The notes: generated by a model from the letters alone, not told the origin. A stretch of 64,000 nucleotides of DNA from Bifidobacterium polysaccharolyticum (GCF_016101585.1 NZ_JACFQG010000003.1:187826-251825); one strand, 5' to 3'; counted from the stretch's first letter, positions 43,224-52,727 are shown. Program-made: numbers and translations.

Positions 43224-44222
43224 ATGACGAAGATCGCGGTATTGGGAGCAGGCGCATGGGGAACAGCTTTTGCCCAGGTACTGGCTGATGCTGGCAACCA
43301 GGTGGTCATGTGGGACATCGATCCGGAAGTCGTGGACGAAATCAACAGCAAGCATTCGAATGCTCGCCGCCTGCCGACAGTGGAGAGGTTGCCCGACGCC
43401 ATCATCGCTGAGGGTGACCGGGCCAAGGCCGTCTCGGGGGCTGAAATCGTGGTCGTGGCCATAGCCGCTCAGCACGCCTGTGAGGCCTTGACGGAATTCA
43501 AGAGTCTATTGGATCATGATGCCATTGCAGTCTCCCTGATGAAGGGGATTGAACGGGGCACCGACAGGCGGATGGATCAGGTGGTCTGCCAGACGCTGGA
43601 TCTGGACCCAGTCAGGTTTGCGGCCGTCTCCGGTCCCAACCTGAGCAAGGAGGTGGCCGCCCGCGAGCCAAGCGCCACCGTGGTCGCCAGCGCTGATGCC
43701 GATACTGCCATGAGAGTAGCCCGTGCCTGTACGACCGACTACTTCAAGGCCTTCGTTTCGGACGATGTGATCGGCCTGGAAATGTGCGGGTCGCTGAAGA
43801 ACGTTACTGCGCTGGCCGTCGGGATGTCACGGGGGGCTGGATTCGGGGAGAACACGGCTGCCATGATCCAGGCCAGGGGTCTGGCTGAGCTCACTGCCTT
43901 GGGGGAGGCCTGCGGGGCCAAGTCCAAGACCTTCGCCGGTCTTGCTGGGGTCGGCGACCTGGTGGCCACCTGTGGGTCGTCTCTGAGCAGGAACTACACT
44001 TTTGGCTTTAATTTGGGACAGGGCAAAAGCATCGAGGAAGCTACTCGCGTCAGCAAGGGTGTCGCCGAAGGCGTACCCACCACCGATGCTGTCGTCGCCT
44101 TGGGCGAGCGCTACCAGGTGGCGACCCCGCTGGCTACGGCCATGAGCCATGTGCTGGATCAGGGTCTGAGCTGCCGGGGCATGATCGACGAGCTGTTCGG
44201 CGGGCAAATCACTGCAGAGTGA
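43224..44222 (+). CDS. gpsA: Glycerol-3-phosphate dehydrogenase [NAD(P)+]
   Basis: Cytoplasmic dehydrogenase (332 aa) that makes sn-glycerol 3-phosphate from dihydroxyacetone phosphate for phospholipid synthesis. The N-terminal nucleotide-binding motif is VLGAGAWGTAFA, and the active-site Lys lies in CGSLKNVTALAVG. The ATG at 43224 is preferred because AAAGGAG (43213-43219) is four bases upstream; ATGs at 43221 and 43209 are also in frame. Confidence 0.95.
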   Translation: MTKIAVLGAGAWGTAFAQVLADAGNQVVMWDIDPEVVDEINSKHSNARRLPTVERLPDAIIAEGDRAKAVSGAEIVVVAIAAQHACEALTEFKSLLDHDAIAVSLMKGIERGTDRRMDQVVCQTLDLDPVRFAAVSGPNLSKEVAAREPSATVVASADADTAMRVARACTTDYFKAFVSDDVIGLEMCGSLKNVTALAVGMSRGAGFGENTAAMIQARGLAELTALGEACGAKSKTFAGLAGVGDLVATCGSSLSRNYTFGFNLGQGKSIEEATRVSKGVAEGVPTTDAVVALGERYQVATPLATAMSHVLDQGLSCRGMIDELFGGQITAE

Positions 44223-44511
44223 GTCTGGTGGCCGTCAGAAAATTCTGAAGGCTATAGGGGCGTGAGGGCTGCGAAGCCGGTGCTCTCAACCTTGTGTTCG
44301 ATGATCAACGGTTTTCCAGATCAAGCGCGTGTCTGACTCATCTGGTTCCTGCTTCGGTTCCATCATGCCTGTTCGTGCCAAGCTTGTGGATGAGCGACCC
44401 TGACCAGGCCTTGCTGCTCGCCAAGGGGATATTCTGCTGTCTTGAGTGATGTATTTGCTCGGGCAGGCGCCTGAGGTTGGAATTCATGTCCGAGATGAGG
44501 AAAGCCGAGGG

Positions 44512-45663
44512 ATGATGGTCAGGAAACGTGTTGTAGTGCTTTATGGCGGGCGTGCCGACGAACATTCCATATCCTGCGTGTCGGCGGCTGGCGTGCTCAA
44601 CGCCATCGATATCGATCGATACGAGCCCATCCCTATTGGCATCACCAAGGACGGTCGTTGGATCATCGGCGGTCAGGATCCCAGGCAGTGGGGTCTGGGC
44701 GATGCCAGTCTGCCAACCGTGCAGATAACCGAAGGCAGCCGTCCGGTCATCCTCGACATGGCTCGCGGCAGGGATGGGTTTCTGATTGGTGACCATGCCG
44801 ATCTGGTTTCTGGAGCAGAGCCTTCCAGGACCGTTGGTTCCCTGGAGCCTTTGGGGCATGTTGACGTGGTCTTTCCGGTGCTCCACGGCCCATACGGTGA
44901 GGACGGCACCCTGCAGGGCCTGCTTGAAATGATGGGCCTGCCCTACGTCGGATGCGGGGTCTTCGCCTCTGCTGCATGCATGGACAAGCACTACACCAAG
45001 ATTCTGCTCAGCCAAGCCGACATACCTGTGGCGCCTGGCATCACCATTGACTCCCGTGAACAGCGGTCCGGGGCCAACCTGTTGGCTGCTGTGCAGAAGG
45101 CGGAGCTGCATTATCCTCTCTTCGTCAAGCCCTCCCGTGCAGGATCCAGCTTCGGCGTGGTCAAGGTGGAAGAGCCTCAAGCCGAAGCCCTGGCTGCCGC
45201 AGTCGCCGAGGCTGCCAAGCACGACTGGCGGGTCCTGATAGAGGAGGGCATTGAGGGGCGGGAGATCGAGTGCGCCGTGCTCGCCTCCAGCAAGGACAGA
45301 CAGCCCCGTACAGCCTGGCCTGGCGAGGTGGTGCTGGACAAGGCTGATCAGGACGAGGCCTTCTACGACTTCGACAGCAAGTATGTGGACTCCTCCGCCT
45401 CCCACGTGGAGGTTCCCGCGGATCTGCCAGAGGAGACTCTTCAGAAGGTTCGCGACCTGGCTGCCAAGGCCTTCAGAACCGTGGACGGCGCCGGTCTGAG
45501 CCGTGTCGACTGCTTTGTGACGTCCGAAGGCAAGGTCATCGTCAACGAGATCAACACCATGCCTGGTTTCACGCCCATCTCCATGTATGCCAAGGCCTGG
45601 GAGGCCACGGGGATTACCTACACCGATCTGATCACCGATCTGATTGAGGGCGTATCGGCCTGA
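44512..45663 (+). CDS. ddl: D-alanine--D-alanine ligase
   Basis: ATP-grasp ligase (383 aa) that joins two D-alanines for the peptidoglycan stem peptide. The N-terminus VVVLYGGRADEHSIS, the mid region PVLHGPYGEDGTLQG, the ATP-binding FVKPSRAGSSFGVVK and the C-terminal NEINTMPGFT are diagnostic. The start is ATG at 44512 or 44515, behind GAGG; the frame is open to 44446. About 290 bases of apparently empty sequence separate it from gpsA. Confidence 0.95.
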   Translation: MMVRKRVVVLYGGRADEHSISCVSAAGVLNAIDIDRYEPIPIGITKDGRWIIGGQDPRQWGLGDASLPTVQITEGSRPVILDMARGRDGFLIGDHADLVSGAEPSRTVGSLEPLGHVDVVFPVLHGPYGEDGTLQGLLEMMGLPYVGCGVFASAACMDKHYTKILLSQADIPVAPGITIDSREQRSGANLLAAVQKAELHYPLFVKPSRAGSSFGVVKVEEPQAEALAAAVAEAAKHDWRVLIEEGIEGREIECAVLASSKDRQPRTAWPGEVVLDKADQDEAFYDFDSKYVDSSASHVEVPADLPEETLQKVRDLAAKAFRTVDGAGLSRVDCFVTSEGKVIVNEINTMPGFTPISMYAKAWEATGITYTDLITDLIEGVSA

Positions 45664-45732
45664 CTTTAGCAGTGAGTGCTTCCTATAATGGGAACGTCCG
45701 CTCTTGTACTCGCTGGTAAGGCAAGGTTCCCC

Positions 45733-48261
45733 ATGGATGCTGGTCCCGTTAAGCTGCTGAGTCTGATTGCCGATAAGAGCAAGCGTTTTATCGTCCCTGT
45801 ATATCAGCGCCCCTATTCCTGGGATGAAAAACAATGCGAGCAGCTTTGGAGCGATGTGCTTCACGTTGAGCGTTTACGCAAAAGCACCCATTTCATGGGT
45901 TCAGTGGTATGGATTCAAGAGGGTACCATGTGCGCCGATGGGGTGACACCAGCCCTCATTATCGACGGCCAGCAGAGAATCACAACTGTCAATCTCCTCC
46001 TAGCAGCTCTTGCTGAATATGCAGACAGCCACCCAAACCAGGCCAAAGGATTGCAGTTTTCCTGCGACGAACTCATAAATGAATTTCTGGTCAATGCTTT
46101 TCGTGAAGGCGAAAGACATTATCGTTTATGCCTCTCGCAGGGTGATCGTGACACATACGAGTCCGTCATTCACCATTTGGAGGATTCTAAAGCTCCGATT
46201 ACAAGTGAGTCTCATAGACTAATCAATAACTTCCAGTGGTTCAGCGATCAATTGAAGGAGATGAAGGATCCGAACAGTGTGTGGGCTGGGCTCAGGCGCT
46301 TGGAGGTAGTGTCGATCTCCTTGACACAAGATCAGGATGATCCACAGGCCATCTTCGAGTCCATGAACTCAACCGGCAAGGACCTGTCGACTGCAGATCT
46401 GGTTCGTAATTATGTGCTCATGCGGCAGCCCCTGGAGATGCAGGGACGGTTGTATGAAGATCATTGGAGAAGAATTGAAATAGCGCTTGGCGTGGATGTC
46501 TATGATGACGTTTTTGATGATTTTCTCTATGACTGGCTTGCCATCATCAACGCCCCCAGGCCTGTGCATACACGAGATGTATACCGGTTCTTTAAAGACT
46601 ACGTGACCGACAATGGTTACGATAACCATGGTCAAATAGCCGGATTTCTAGATCAGATGAGCAGGTTTGCCGGGTATTATTCACGCATCACTTCGAGCTC
46701 GGGGGATGATCCAGAAATAGATCGATTGTTTGGTCGTATTCATGCTCTGAATATGTCCGTCGTCAACCCCCTGCTCATGACCCTTTTGGATGATTACCAG
46801 GAGGGGGATGATCTCTTCAGCCGGAGTGATTTTGTATCCATGCTGAAGCTGTTGGAGAGTTATCTCTTCCGCCGTATTGTCTGCCGGATGTCCAACAACG
46901 GGCTGAACAGTTTTTCACTTTCGGTCATAGCACGTCTCAGACAGATAAAGGAAGATGGATCACCCGGCTATCGGCAGACTTTTGAAGCAGCCTTGCTGGG
47001 CGGTGATGAAACGAGTCATCGGATGCCGGATGACAATGAATTTCGTCAGGCCCTTCTTTCGCGCGACTTCTATCCCTTTTCGCGTTGTTATTACATGTTG
47101 ACAACACTGGAAAATGCTTATCATCCTAAGAATCCAATCAACTTTTCTTCAGGGAAACTCACCATTGAGCATATTCTGCCCCAGAATGCGCTCGCTCATG
47201 AGCAGTGGCGGCAGATGTTGGGTGCTGATTGCGAAAGGGTTTTTGCGGAGCATGTCAACAAGCTGGGTAATTTGACTCTGACCGCTTATAACTCGGAACT
47301 CTCGGATGGGTTGTTCAAGCAGAAGAGGGATCGAATTGTCGGTGGATATCAGGATGAATACCTGTCTATTTCGCGTGAGTTGCGTGATGCGGAGACTTGG
47401 AATGCCGAGTCCATCGAAGCCAGGACGTGTCGGCTAGCCGATGAGGCTCTGCAAGTCTGGTCTATGCCGAAGATCGATCGTGCGACCATCGACAAGTATC
47501 AATCTGATAAGCAGGCGAAGATTCCGGCAAAGATGGTTTCCTTGCACATGTTGGGTGTCAGTGGCCTGCTGAAGCCTGGCGATCAACTGGAAAGCCTTTC
47601 CCGCAAGTATGAGGCCAGCGCTCTGATTACTGAAGAGATGATGATTAGGGTCTCGGACGGGCGTGAATTTGAGAGTCCCTCGTCGGCGGCTTCGCATGTT
47701 CTCAAATTGGCTGGGGCGAGCAGCAGCTCAATCAATGGCTGGACGTTCTGGGGGCATGGGGGCATCAGCCTTGACGATTTTCGTTCTCGTTACCGGGTTT
47801 CGCAAGGTGATATGGAGTCTCTGGACCGCTCGAAGTTGAGGGCCATGTTCTGGGATGGGTTCGTTGACTTCTGCAAAACCAGGAATGACTTCATGGCCGC
47901 TTTCGGTTCGGCCTTTACCAGAGCCGACCATACGAGGTACCTGTTGAGTTTTGGCTCGCCCGTGTCTGGCTGCAATCTGGCAGGTCTCATCGGCATCAGG
48001 GACGGATACGCCACTGTTGAATTCCTCTTTCATGATCCTGTGCAATACATGGACTTCCTTAAGCACAAGTCTCAGGTCGAGAGCGACCTGTCAGACCAGG
48101 AGGGTGATGTGGACTGGGATGATAAGGATGCAGACAAGAAGTCACGCCACCTGACTCTGACTAGGCGTACTGATTACAAACAAGACCAATGGGATGATAT
48201 CTATCGCTGGCTGGCCGACGCTTTGCTCAAGATGAAAAGCGTCAGCAAATACGTCCGCTAG
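45733..48261 (+). CDS. GmrSD-like DUF262-DUF1524 protein with RAMA/DUF4357- and DUF4268-like C-terminal domains
   Basis: A single 842-aa protein. DUF262 occupies the N-terminus (VYQRPYSWDE at 24-32; IDGQQRITT at 77-85, the ParB-like nucleotide-binding motif). A DUF1524 HNH-type nuclease region holds TIEHILPQN (about 477-485) and NKLGNLTLT (about 508-516). From about 620 to 676 a segment ending SPSSAASHVLKLAGASSSSI then NGWTFW resembles RAMA/DUF4357, and the last about 140 residues resemble DUF4268. GmrSD enzymes are type IV restriction systems that cut modified phage DNA with NTP hydrolysis. Base use is clearly more AT-rich than in ddl and mscS, suggesting transfer. ATG 45733 follows AAGGCAAGG; GTG 45676 and ATG 45688 are alternatives. 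Confidence 0.82.
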   Translation: MDAGPVKLLSLIADKSKRFIVPVYQRPYSWDEKQCEQLWSDVLHVERLRKSTHFMGSVVWIQEGTMCADGVTPALIIDGQQRITTVNLLLAALAEYADSHPNQAKGLQFSCDELINEFLVNAFREGERHYRLCLSQGDRDTYESVIHHLEDSKAPITSESHRLINNFQWFSDQLKEMKDPNSVWAGLRRLEVVSISLTQDQDDPQAIFESMNSTGKDLSTADLVRNYVLMRQPLEMQGRLYEDHWRRIEIALGVDVYDDVFDDFLYDWLAIINAPRPVHTRDVYRFFKDYVTDNGYDNHGQIAGFLDQMSRFAGYYSRITSSSGDDPEIDRLFGRIHALNMSVVNPLLMTLLDDYQEGDDLFSRSDFVSMLKLLESYLFRRIVCRMSNNGLNSFSLSVIARLRQIKEDGSPGYRQTFEAALLGGDETSHRMPDDNEFRQALLSRDFYPFSRCYYMLTTLENAYHPKNPINFSSGKLTIEHILPQNALAHEQWRQMLGADCERVFAEHVNKLGNLTLTAYNSELSDGLFKQKRDRIVGGYQDEYLSISRELRDAETWNAESIEARTCRLADEALQVWSMPKIDRATIDKYQSDKQAKIPAKMVSLHMLGVSGLLKPGDQLESLSRKYEASALITEEMMIRVSDGREFESPSSAASHVLKLAGASSSSINGWTFWGHGGISLDDFRSRYRVSQGDMESLDRSKLRAMFWDGFVDFCKTRNDFMAAFGSAFTRADHTRYLLSFGSPVSGCNLAGLIGIRDGYATVEFLFHDPVQYMDFLKHKSQVESDLSDQEGDVDWDDKDADKKSRHLTLTRRTDYKQDQWDDIYRWLADALLKMKSVSKYVR

Positions 48262-48287
48262 TGATTTGGGGCCCAAACCTAAAGCAA

Positions 48288-49202
48288 TCAGTTGGCTTGG
48301 TCTACATCGTTCTCTGATTGGAGCTCGGCCTCTTGGACCAGATAGTCCTGGCCGGCAAGAGCGCGGGTGGCGGCATCCTGCATATCGGCGGCGATGACGC
48401 CCTGCTTGGCGAACATGACCACTTGGCCCTTGATGCCATAAGGGGTGAAGCCCTGGAGCTGGACAATGGGCGGGTTGGATGGCATGGCCATGCCCTTGGT
48501 TGCCTGGGCCACCACCTGTGCAATGGAGTGGGAGGACTTGGCTATATCGGCATCTCCTCGCAGGGTGAAGGGAACTGTGGTGGCGGCTTCGCCGGCCTCG
48601 GTGATCTTCTCGAGCGCCGTGGTGTTGAGGATGGAGTTGGGGATCAGCAGCTGGTTGCCAGTTCTGTCGATGACGATGGTATGACGCCAGGTCACATCGC
48701 GGACGGTTCCGGTGGTGCCCTGGATGGTGATGATATCGCCGGGCTGGACCACCTTGCTGACCATCAGTCCAAAGCCGCCGACGATATTGGCGATCGTATC
48801 CTTCAATCCGAAGGAGAGGGCCAGGCCGCTGACGCCCAGGGCGGCGACCACTGTGGATGGGTTGATACCGAAGACGGGTTGCAGGACTGTGGCAGCAGCG
48901 AAGATCCAGATCAGGGCGCGGACAATGTTGACGAAGATGGAGGCACTGGGCAGGTTGGTCCGTTCCAGAGCGCGTCGCATGGCCGCCGCCACAATCTTGG
49001 AAATCAATGCAGCGCAGACAGCCACGACGATCAGAAGGATGATCTTTCCGAAATTCTGTCGAAACCAGTAAATGACGGCATCGCTGAAGCTGGAGATGGC
49101 CTGTTCGGACCTTCCCATGGGATCCTTATTCGGATTCATACCTGTGATGCTTGTGCTGGCTGGAGCTGATATTTCATTGGCAAAATTGGCGGTCAGATTC
49201 AT
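48288..49202 (-). CDS. mscS: MscS-family mechanosensitive ion channel
   Basis: Small-conductance mechanosensitive channel (304 aa) that opens under membrane tension to release solutes during osmotic downshock. About three helices at the N-terminus lead to the pore region VVAALGVSGLALSFGLKD and the beta domain (VVQPGDIITIQGTTGTVRDV). The ATG at 49202 overlaps the stop of the GNAT gene (ATGA), which favours this start and indicates co-translation. Confidence 0.9.
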   Translation of the reverse strand: MNLTANFANEISAPASTSITGMNPNKDPMGRSEQAISSFSDAVIYWFRQNFGKIILLIVVAVCAALISKIVAAAMRRALERTNLPSASIFVNIVRALIWIFAAATVLQPVFGINPSTVVAALGVSGLALSFGLKDTIANIVGGFGLMVSKVVQPGDIITIQGTTGTVRDVTWRHTIVIDRTGNQLLIPNSILNTTALEKITEAGEAATTVPFTLRGDADIAKSSHSIAQVVAQATKGMAMPSNPPIVQLQGFTPYGIKGQVVMFAKQGVIAADMQDAATRALAGQDYLVQEAELQSENDVDQAN

Positions 49203-49651
49203 GAGGCCTGGTCCTCTGGCTCGTTTCCGGTGCTGCCCGTCAGGGGCTTGTCCATCCACATGTGCGGGCATCCCTCGTCTTGATCGTGTATGCCCATGTC
49301 CCCATAGCCTAAAGACTCATAGAAGCCCGCCACCCGTTCCTGGGCGTGAAGCGTGAGCCGGTCGGCCCCGCGGCTCCGAGCGGTCTCCTCAGCCTTGCCT
49401 ACCAAGTTCGAGCCCAGGTGCTGACCGCGGTAGGGCTTAAGAACGGCCAAACGGCCAAGGGTCCATGTATTGCCACGGTCGGGAAAGATTCGGCATACGC
49501 CGGCGGGATCATCCCCATCGTAGGCCACGATGTGAAGACTGACGTCATCGGTCTGGTCGAACTCGTTGTGAAAGCCCTGCTCCTCGACGAATACGGCCTT
49601 ACGGATGGCCTTGGCATCCTCGGGAATAGCCTCGCTCACCTCATACCGCAT
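49199..49651 (-). CDS. GNAT-family N-acetyltransferase
   Basis: A 150-aa acetyl-CoA-dependent acyltransferase of the ElaA/YjcF-like GNAT group. The opening YEVSEAIPEDAKAIRKAVFVEEQGF, in two parts, and the acetyl-CoA-binding LKPYRGQHLGSNLV are typical. Substrate unknown. It overlaps mscS by four bases and precedes it in an operon. Confidence 0.85.
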   Translation of the reverse strand: MRYEVSEAIPEDAKAIRKAVFVEEQGFHNEFDQTDDVSLHIVAYDGDDPAGVCRIFPDRGNTWTLGRLAVLKPYRGQHLGSNLVGKAEETARSRGADRLTLHAQERVAGFYESLGYGDMGIHDQDEGCPHMWMDKPLTGSTGNEPEDQAS

Positions 49652-49846
49652 GCTTCCTCCTCGCCACGGCCCTCCGCTGTCTCTAATCTACCAAGCCTGA
49701 CCCTTGGCGTGAACGGATGTCCGCAACAGGATGACGAATGGTACGTATGGCTGCAGGCTGTCTGACCCAGACGATTACATGGACAGGGACTCTGTAAGCA
49801 GTGTGAGCTTGCAGAAGTGACAGTGAAGTGACACAGGAACGATGGG

Positions 49847-50524
49847 ATGGCCATGGACAAGGACTCAAAACTGACAAGTGCGACTGGCGGAGCTGGTAAA
49901 GGGAATTGGCGCTCGCAGAAGGAGCGGATGCTTGCTGGCGAGCTCTATGACGCATCGGATCCCGACCTGAGCCAGCTGCGAGTCAAGGCCCACGAACTTT
50001 GCCGTCTTTTCAACGCGTCTTCCGAGCAGGAGCGGGAGCTGCGCAGTCGGCTTCTGGACGATCTGGTGCCCGAACATGGTCAGGACGTGGACTTTATGGG
50101 GCCTATCTACTTCGACTATGGGCGCTTCACCAAGCTTGGCTCGCGCATCTTTGCCAATTTCAACTTCACTGTTCTGGATACTTGCCCTGTGCAGATTGGC
50201 GACGATGTGATGATCGGCCCCAACGTCACCCTGGCAACCCCCCTGCATCCCCTGCGGTGGCAGGAGCGGAATCTGAGACGCCATGAGGATGGCACCCTCT
50301 ACGACTACGAGTTGGGCGCCCCGATCACCATCGGCTCCAACTGCTGGCTGGCATCAAATGTGACTGTGGCCGGGGGAGTGACCATCGGCGATGGGGCGGT
50401 CATCGGGGCCGGATCCGTGGTCACCCATGACATCGCACCTGACTCCCTGGCCGTAGGCGTGCCCTGCCGAATAATTCGGGCCATCACCGAGGCTGATCGG
50501 ATGCAGCTGCCAGTGGAGGGCTGA
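49847..50524 (+). CDS. Maltose/galactoside O-acetyltransferase family protein
   Basis: Left-handed beta-helix acetyltransferase (225 aa) of the maltose O-acetyltransferase type. The N-terminal Mac domain (ERMLAGELYDASDPDLSQLR) is followed by hexapeptide repeats (VTIGDGAVIGAGSVVTHDI) and the ending VAVGVPCRI-like segment LAVGVPCRII. It acetylates sugars, perhaps to detoxify non-metabolised ones. The last 41 bases overlap, on opposite strands, the end of the ABC ATPase gene at 50484. Confidence 0.9.
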   Translation: MAMDKDSKLTSATGGAGKGNWRSQKERMLAGELYDASDPDLSQLRVKAHELCRLFNASSEQERELRSRLLDDLVPEHGQDVDFMGPIYFDYGRFTKLGSRIFANFNFTVLDTCPVQIGDDVMIGPNVTLATPLHPLRWQERNLRRHEDGTLYDYELGAPITIGSNCWLASNVTVAGGVTIGDGAVIGAGSVVTHDIAPDSLAVGVPCRIIRAITEADRMQLPVEG

Positions 50525-51296
50525 AGGCTTCCTGGTCTGGAACAGCATCCATGCTGGCCAGCTGCTGGGCTATGGTCTGCGGGTTTCCGCCCGGGCATGC
50601 CGCCTGAATGCGCCCGTCTTGGAGAAAAACGACGCGGTGGGCCCGGGCGGCGACGTTGGGGTCGTGGGTCACCATGAGGATGGTCTGGCCGCTGCGGACG
50701 GCCAGGTCGAAGAGGTCCATGACCTCCCGCGAGCTATGGGTGTCCAGGGCGCCGGTGGGCTCGTCGGCCATGATGATCTCCGGGCTGGCGGCAAGGGACC
50801 TGGCGATGGCCACGCGCTGCTGCTGGCCACCGCTCATGTCGGCCGGATAGGTGTTGGCGTACCCTTCCAACCCGACGTTCGACAGGGCAGACAGTGCTGC
50901 TTGGGTGGAGATTTTTCTGCCACCGAAGAGGCTGGACAACATGGTGTTCTGCAGGCAGGTGAAGGCGTTGACCAGGTTGTAGTCCTGGAAGACGAAGCCG
51001 ATATGGTCGCGCCGAAGCCTGGTCAACTCCCTCTCTTTCATGCGCGTCAGGTCCTCCCCGGCGATGGCCACCCTGCCCTGCCTGACTTGGAGCAGTCCTG
51101 CGGCGCAATAGAGGAGGGTCGATTTGCCGGCGCCTGAAGGGCCCATGATGGCCGTCCAAGTCCCCGCCGGACATTCCAGGCTGATTTCGTCCAACACTCT
51201 TGTGCCTTGCTTCTGCCGGGTTCCGTAGTCGTAGCAGACCTTGTCCAGAATGAGCGGAATCTGTGCGTATGGATCCTTAGCCGTCCGATGCTGCAT
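50484..51296 (-). CDS. MacB/LolD-type ABC transporter ATP-binding protein without adjacent permease
   Basis: ATPase (270 aa) of the MacB/LolD/BceA group. Walker A is GPSGAGKST, the Q loop FQDYNLV, the signature MSGGQQQR, and Walker B MADEPTGALDTH, which is characteristic of this group. Partner FtsX-like permeases are normally encoded directly downstream, but here the next gene downstream is a convergent sugar acetyltransferase that overlaps the 3' end. AAAGGAAGG precedes the ATG. The promoter region holds a phased repeat array (51364-51403). The group exports peptides or antibiotics; the partner must be elsewhere or lost. Confidence 0.85.
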   Translation of the reverse strand: MQHRTAKDPYAQIPLILDKVCYDYGTRQKQGTRVLDEISLECPAGTWTAIMGPSGAGKSTLLYCAAGLLQVRQGRVAIAGEDLTRMKERELTRLRRDHIGFVFQDYNLVNAFTCLQNTMLSSLFGGRKISTQAALSALSNVGLEGYANTYPADMSGGQQQRVAIARSLAASPEIIMADEPTGALDTHSSREVMDLFDLAVRSGQTILMVTHDPNVAARAHRVVFLQDGRIQAACPGGNPQTIAQQLASMDAVPDQEAFSPPLAAASDQPR

Positions 51297-51691
51297 CGTT
51301 GCCTTCCTTTCGGTTGTCGCCTGCCTGGTTTCTTCTTCTATGAGACCATGGCGAGAGCTCCTGTCAGGGTGTTTTCAGGGTCGAATCGGGGACGGTTCAG
51401 GGTGGAATCCACAGGATTCGCATTTGCTTCTGAAGGGTATGTATCGTGAACGTAGAGGGGTCCCATTTCTTGCCGGAAGGGGGATTGATGGGCGGGTCGT
51501 CATCAGGATGACAGGACTTCAGTGATCACTTATTTCCTTGGAATTGCAAGGATGCAACCGTCAGTTGACAGCAAATATCGGTGTCTTTGCCGGGTGCAAC
51601 CCAAAGCTGGTGGCGGTCGGAGCCCTGCACGTTTCATCATGGCCTCGTTGCTGGTTGAATCGGCATTCTGCTGATCGGGAGAAAGAACAAT
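51297..51691. other. Intergenic region between divergent ABC ATPase and XRE genes
   Basis: About 395 bases without a convincing gene. Besides the phased repeats it holds a perfect 10-bp palindrome AGTGATCACT (51521-51530) and CCTTG-N6-CAAGG just after it, possible operators for the XRE regulator. Confidence 0.5.
51364..51403. repeat. Four direct repeats phased at 11 bp upstream of the ABC ATPase gene
   Basis: TCAGGGT occurs at 51364, 51375 and 51397, and the degenerate TCGGGGA at 51386, so four seven-base repeats start exactly 11 bases apart. The last two intact copies sit in a 14-base repeat (TTCAGGGTnGAATC) 22 bases apart. Helically phased direct repeats of this kind are typical binding sites of OmpR-family response regulators. 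It lies 68-107 bases upstream of the ATPase start. Confidence 0.65.
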
Positions 51692-52717
51692 ATGAGTTTC
51701 AGAACCAACGTGCAGTATCTGCGTTCGCAGCGCAATATGACTCAGGAGCAGCTGGCCATGCTGGTGGGGGTGTCCCGTCAGGCGGTGTCCAAGTGGGAGT
51801 CGGAAAAGGCATATCCTGAGATGGACAAGCTCCTGGCCATCTGCGACCTCTTCGGCTGCACCCTTGATGATCTGGTCCTGGGCGATGTTCGGCATCCGGG
51901 TTCAGGGCAACGTGCGTCCAAGCCTGACCATCAGGACGCCGCCCAGGCGACTTCGACAACCCATGTGACTGCGCCTGCCCAGTCTGCCATGGAAGACGTA
52001 ACCGGCTACGCATCCTTCAGCAATGCCTACAGTCTTCGGATGGCTTTTGGCATCGCCCTTATCATGCTGGGACTGGCTTTCGGTGGTCTCTTTGCCGGAG
52101 TCAGCCAGCCGACCGACGCACAGAATGGTCTGGCCTTTCTTGCTCTGATGATCGGCATCGTCCTGGGACTGGCCTGTCTGATACCGGCAGTTTCCGCCAG
52201 GAGGGATTTCCGCCGCAGACATCCTTATGTGGCGGATTTCTATACCGATGAGGAGCGCTCGCGAGTATACCGGCAGACTACTTGGGAGTTGGTCTGCGGT
52301 TTGGCTGTCGTGCTCTTGGATGTGGGGATCAACTCTGCTGGGTTCCTGGTTTGGGGCTGGTCCCATCAGGTCAGAGGGTTTGTCTTCTTCCTTCTTCTGG
52401 CTCTGGGGATCTTCCTATTAGTCCATGCGGGAACGAGCCACAGAATGATGAACCTCCGAGCCTACAACAGGCAGATTGATTCCGTCGATGACGGTCGGTG
52501 GGACACCTATCGTTACGAACACCGGATAAGCAATGCCATCAGCGGAGTCATTATGGGCCTTTGCACGCTGGTGGCCCTGACCATGCTCTTCTCCGGCAAT
52601 TACGACAACCTTTTCGGTTGGCGCATCCCATTCTGGGCCATCTGGATCATCGGCGGGGTATTTTGCGGAGTGCTTCAGTCTCTGATCGGCGTCTTCCGCA
52701 AGCCTCCTCGTGCCTGA
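51692..52717 (+). CDS. XRE-family regulator with C-terminal membrane domain
   Basis: A 341-aa protein with an N-terminal helix-turn-helix (YLRSQRNMTQEQLAMLVGVS, then RQAVSKWE) of the XRE type, a variable linker of about 40 residues, and about five hydrophobic helices. Membrane-bound XRE regulators of this build are common in Gram-positive bacteria and often adjoin ABC transporters. It is divergent from the orphan ABC ATPase and may sense envelope stress, but this is inference. GGAGA precedes the ATG. Confidence 0.83.
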   Translation: MSFRTNVQYLRSQRNMTQEQLAMLVGVSRQAVSKWESEKAYPEMDKLLAICDLFGCTLDDLVLGDVRHPGSGQRASKPDHQDAAQATSTTHVTAPAQSAMEDVTGYASFSNAYSLRMAFGIALIMLGLAFGGLFAGVSQPTDAQNGLAFLALMIGIVLGLACLIPAVSARRDFRRRHPYVADFYTDEERSRVYRQTTWELVCGLAVVLLDVGINSAGFLVWGWSHQVRGFVFFLLLALGIFLLVHAGTSHRMMNLRAYNRQIDSVDDGRWDTYRYEHRISNAISGVIMGLCTLVALTMLFSGNYDNLFGWRIPFWAIWIIGGVFCGVLQSLIGVFRKPPRA

Positions 52718-52727
52718 AACTGTTAAT

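Noticed and set aside
44338-45864. A 508-codon reverse-strand frame opposite ddl
   Set aside because: It is the shadow of ddl, whose ATP-grasp motifs are intact.
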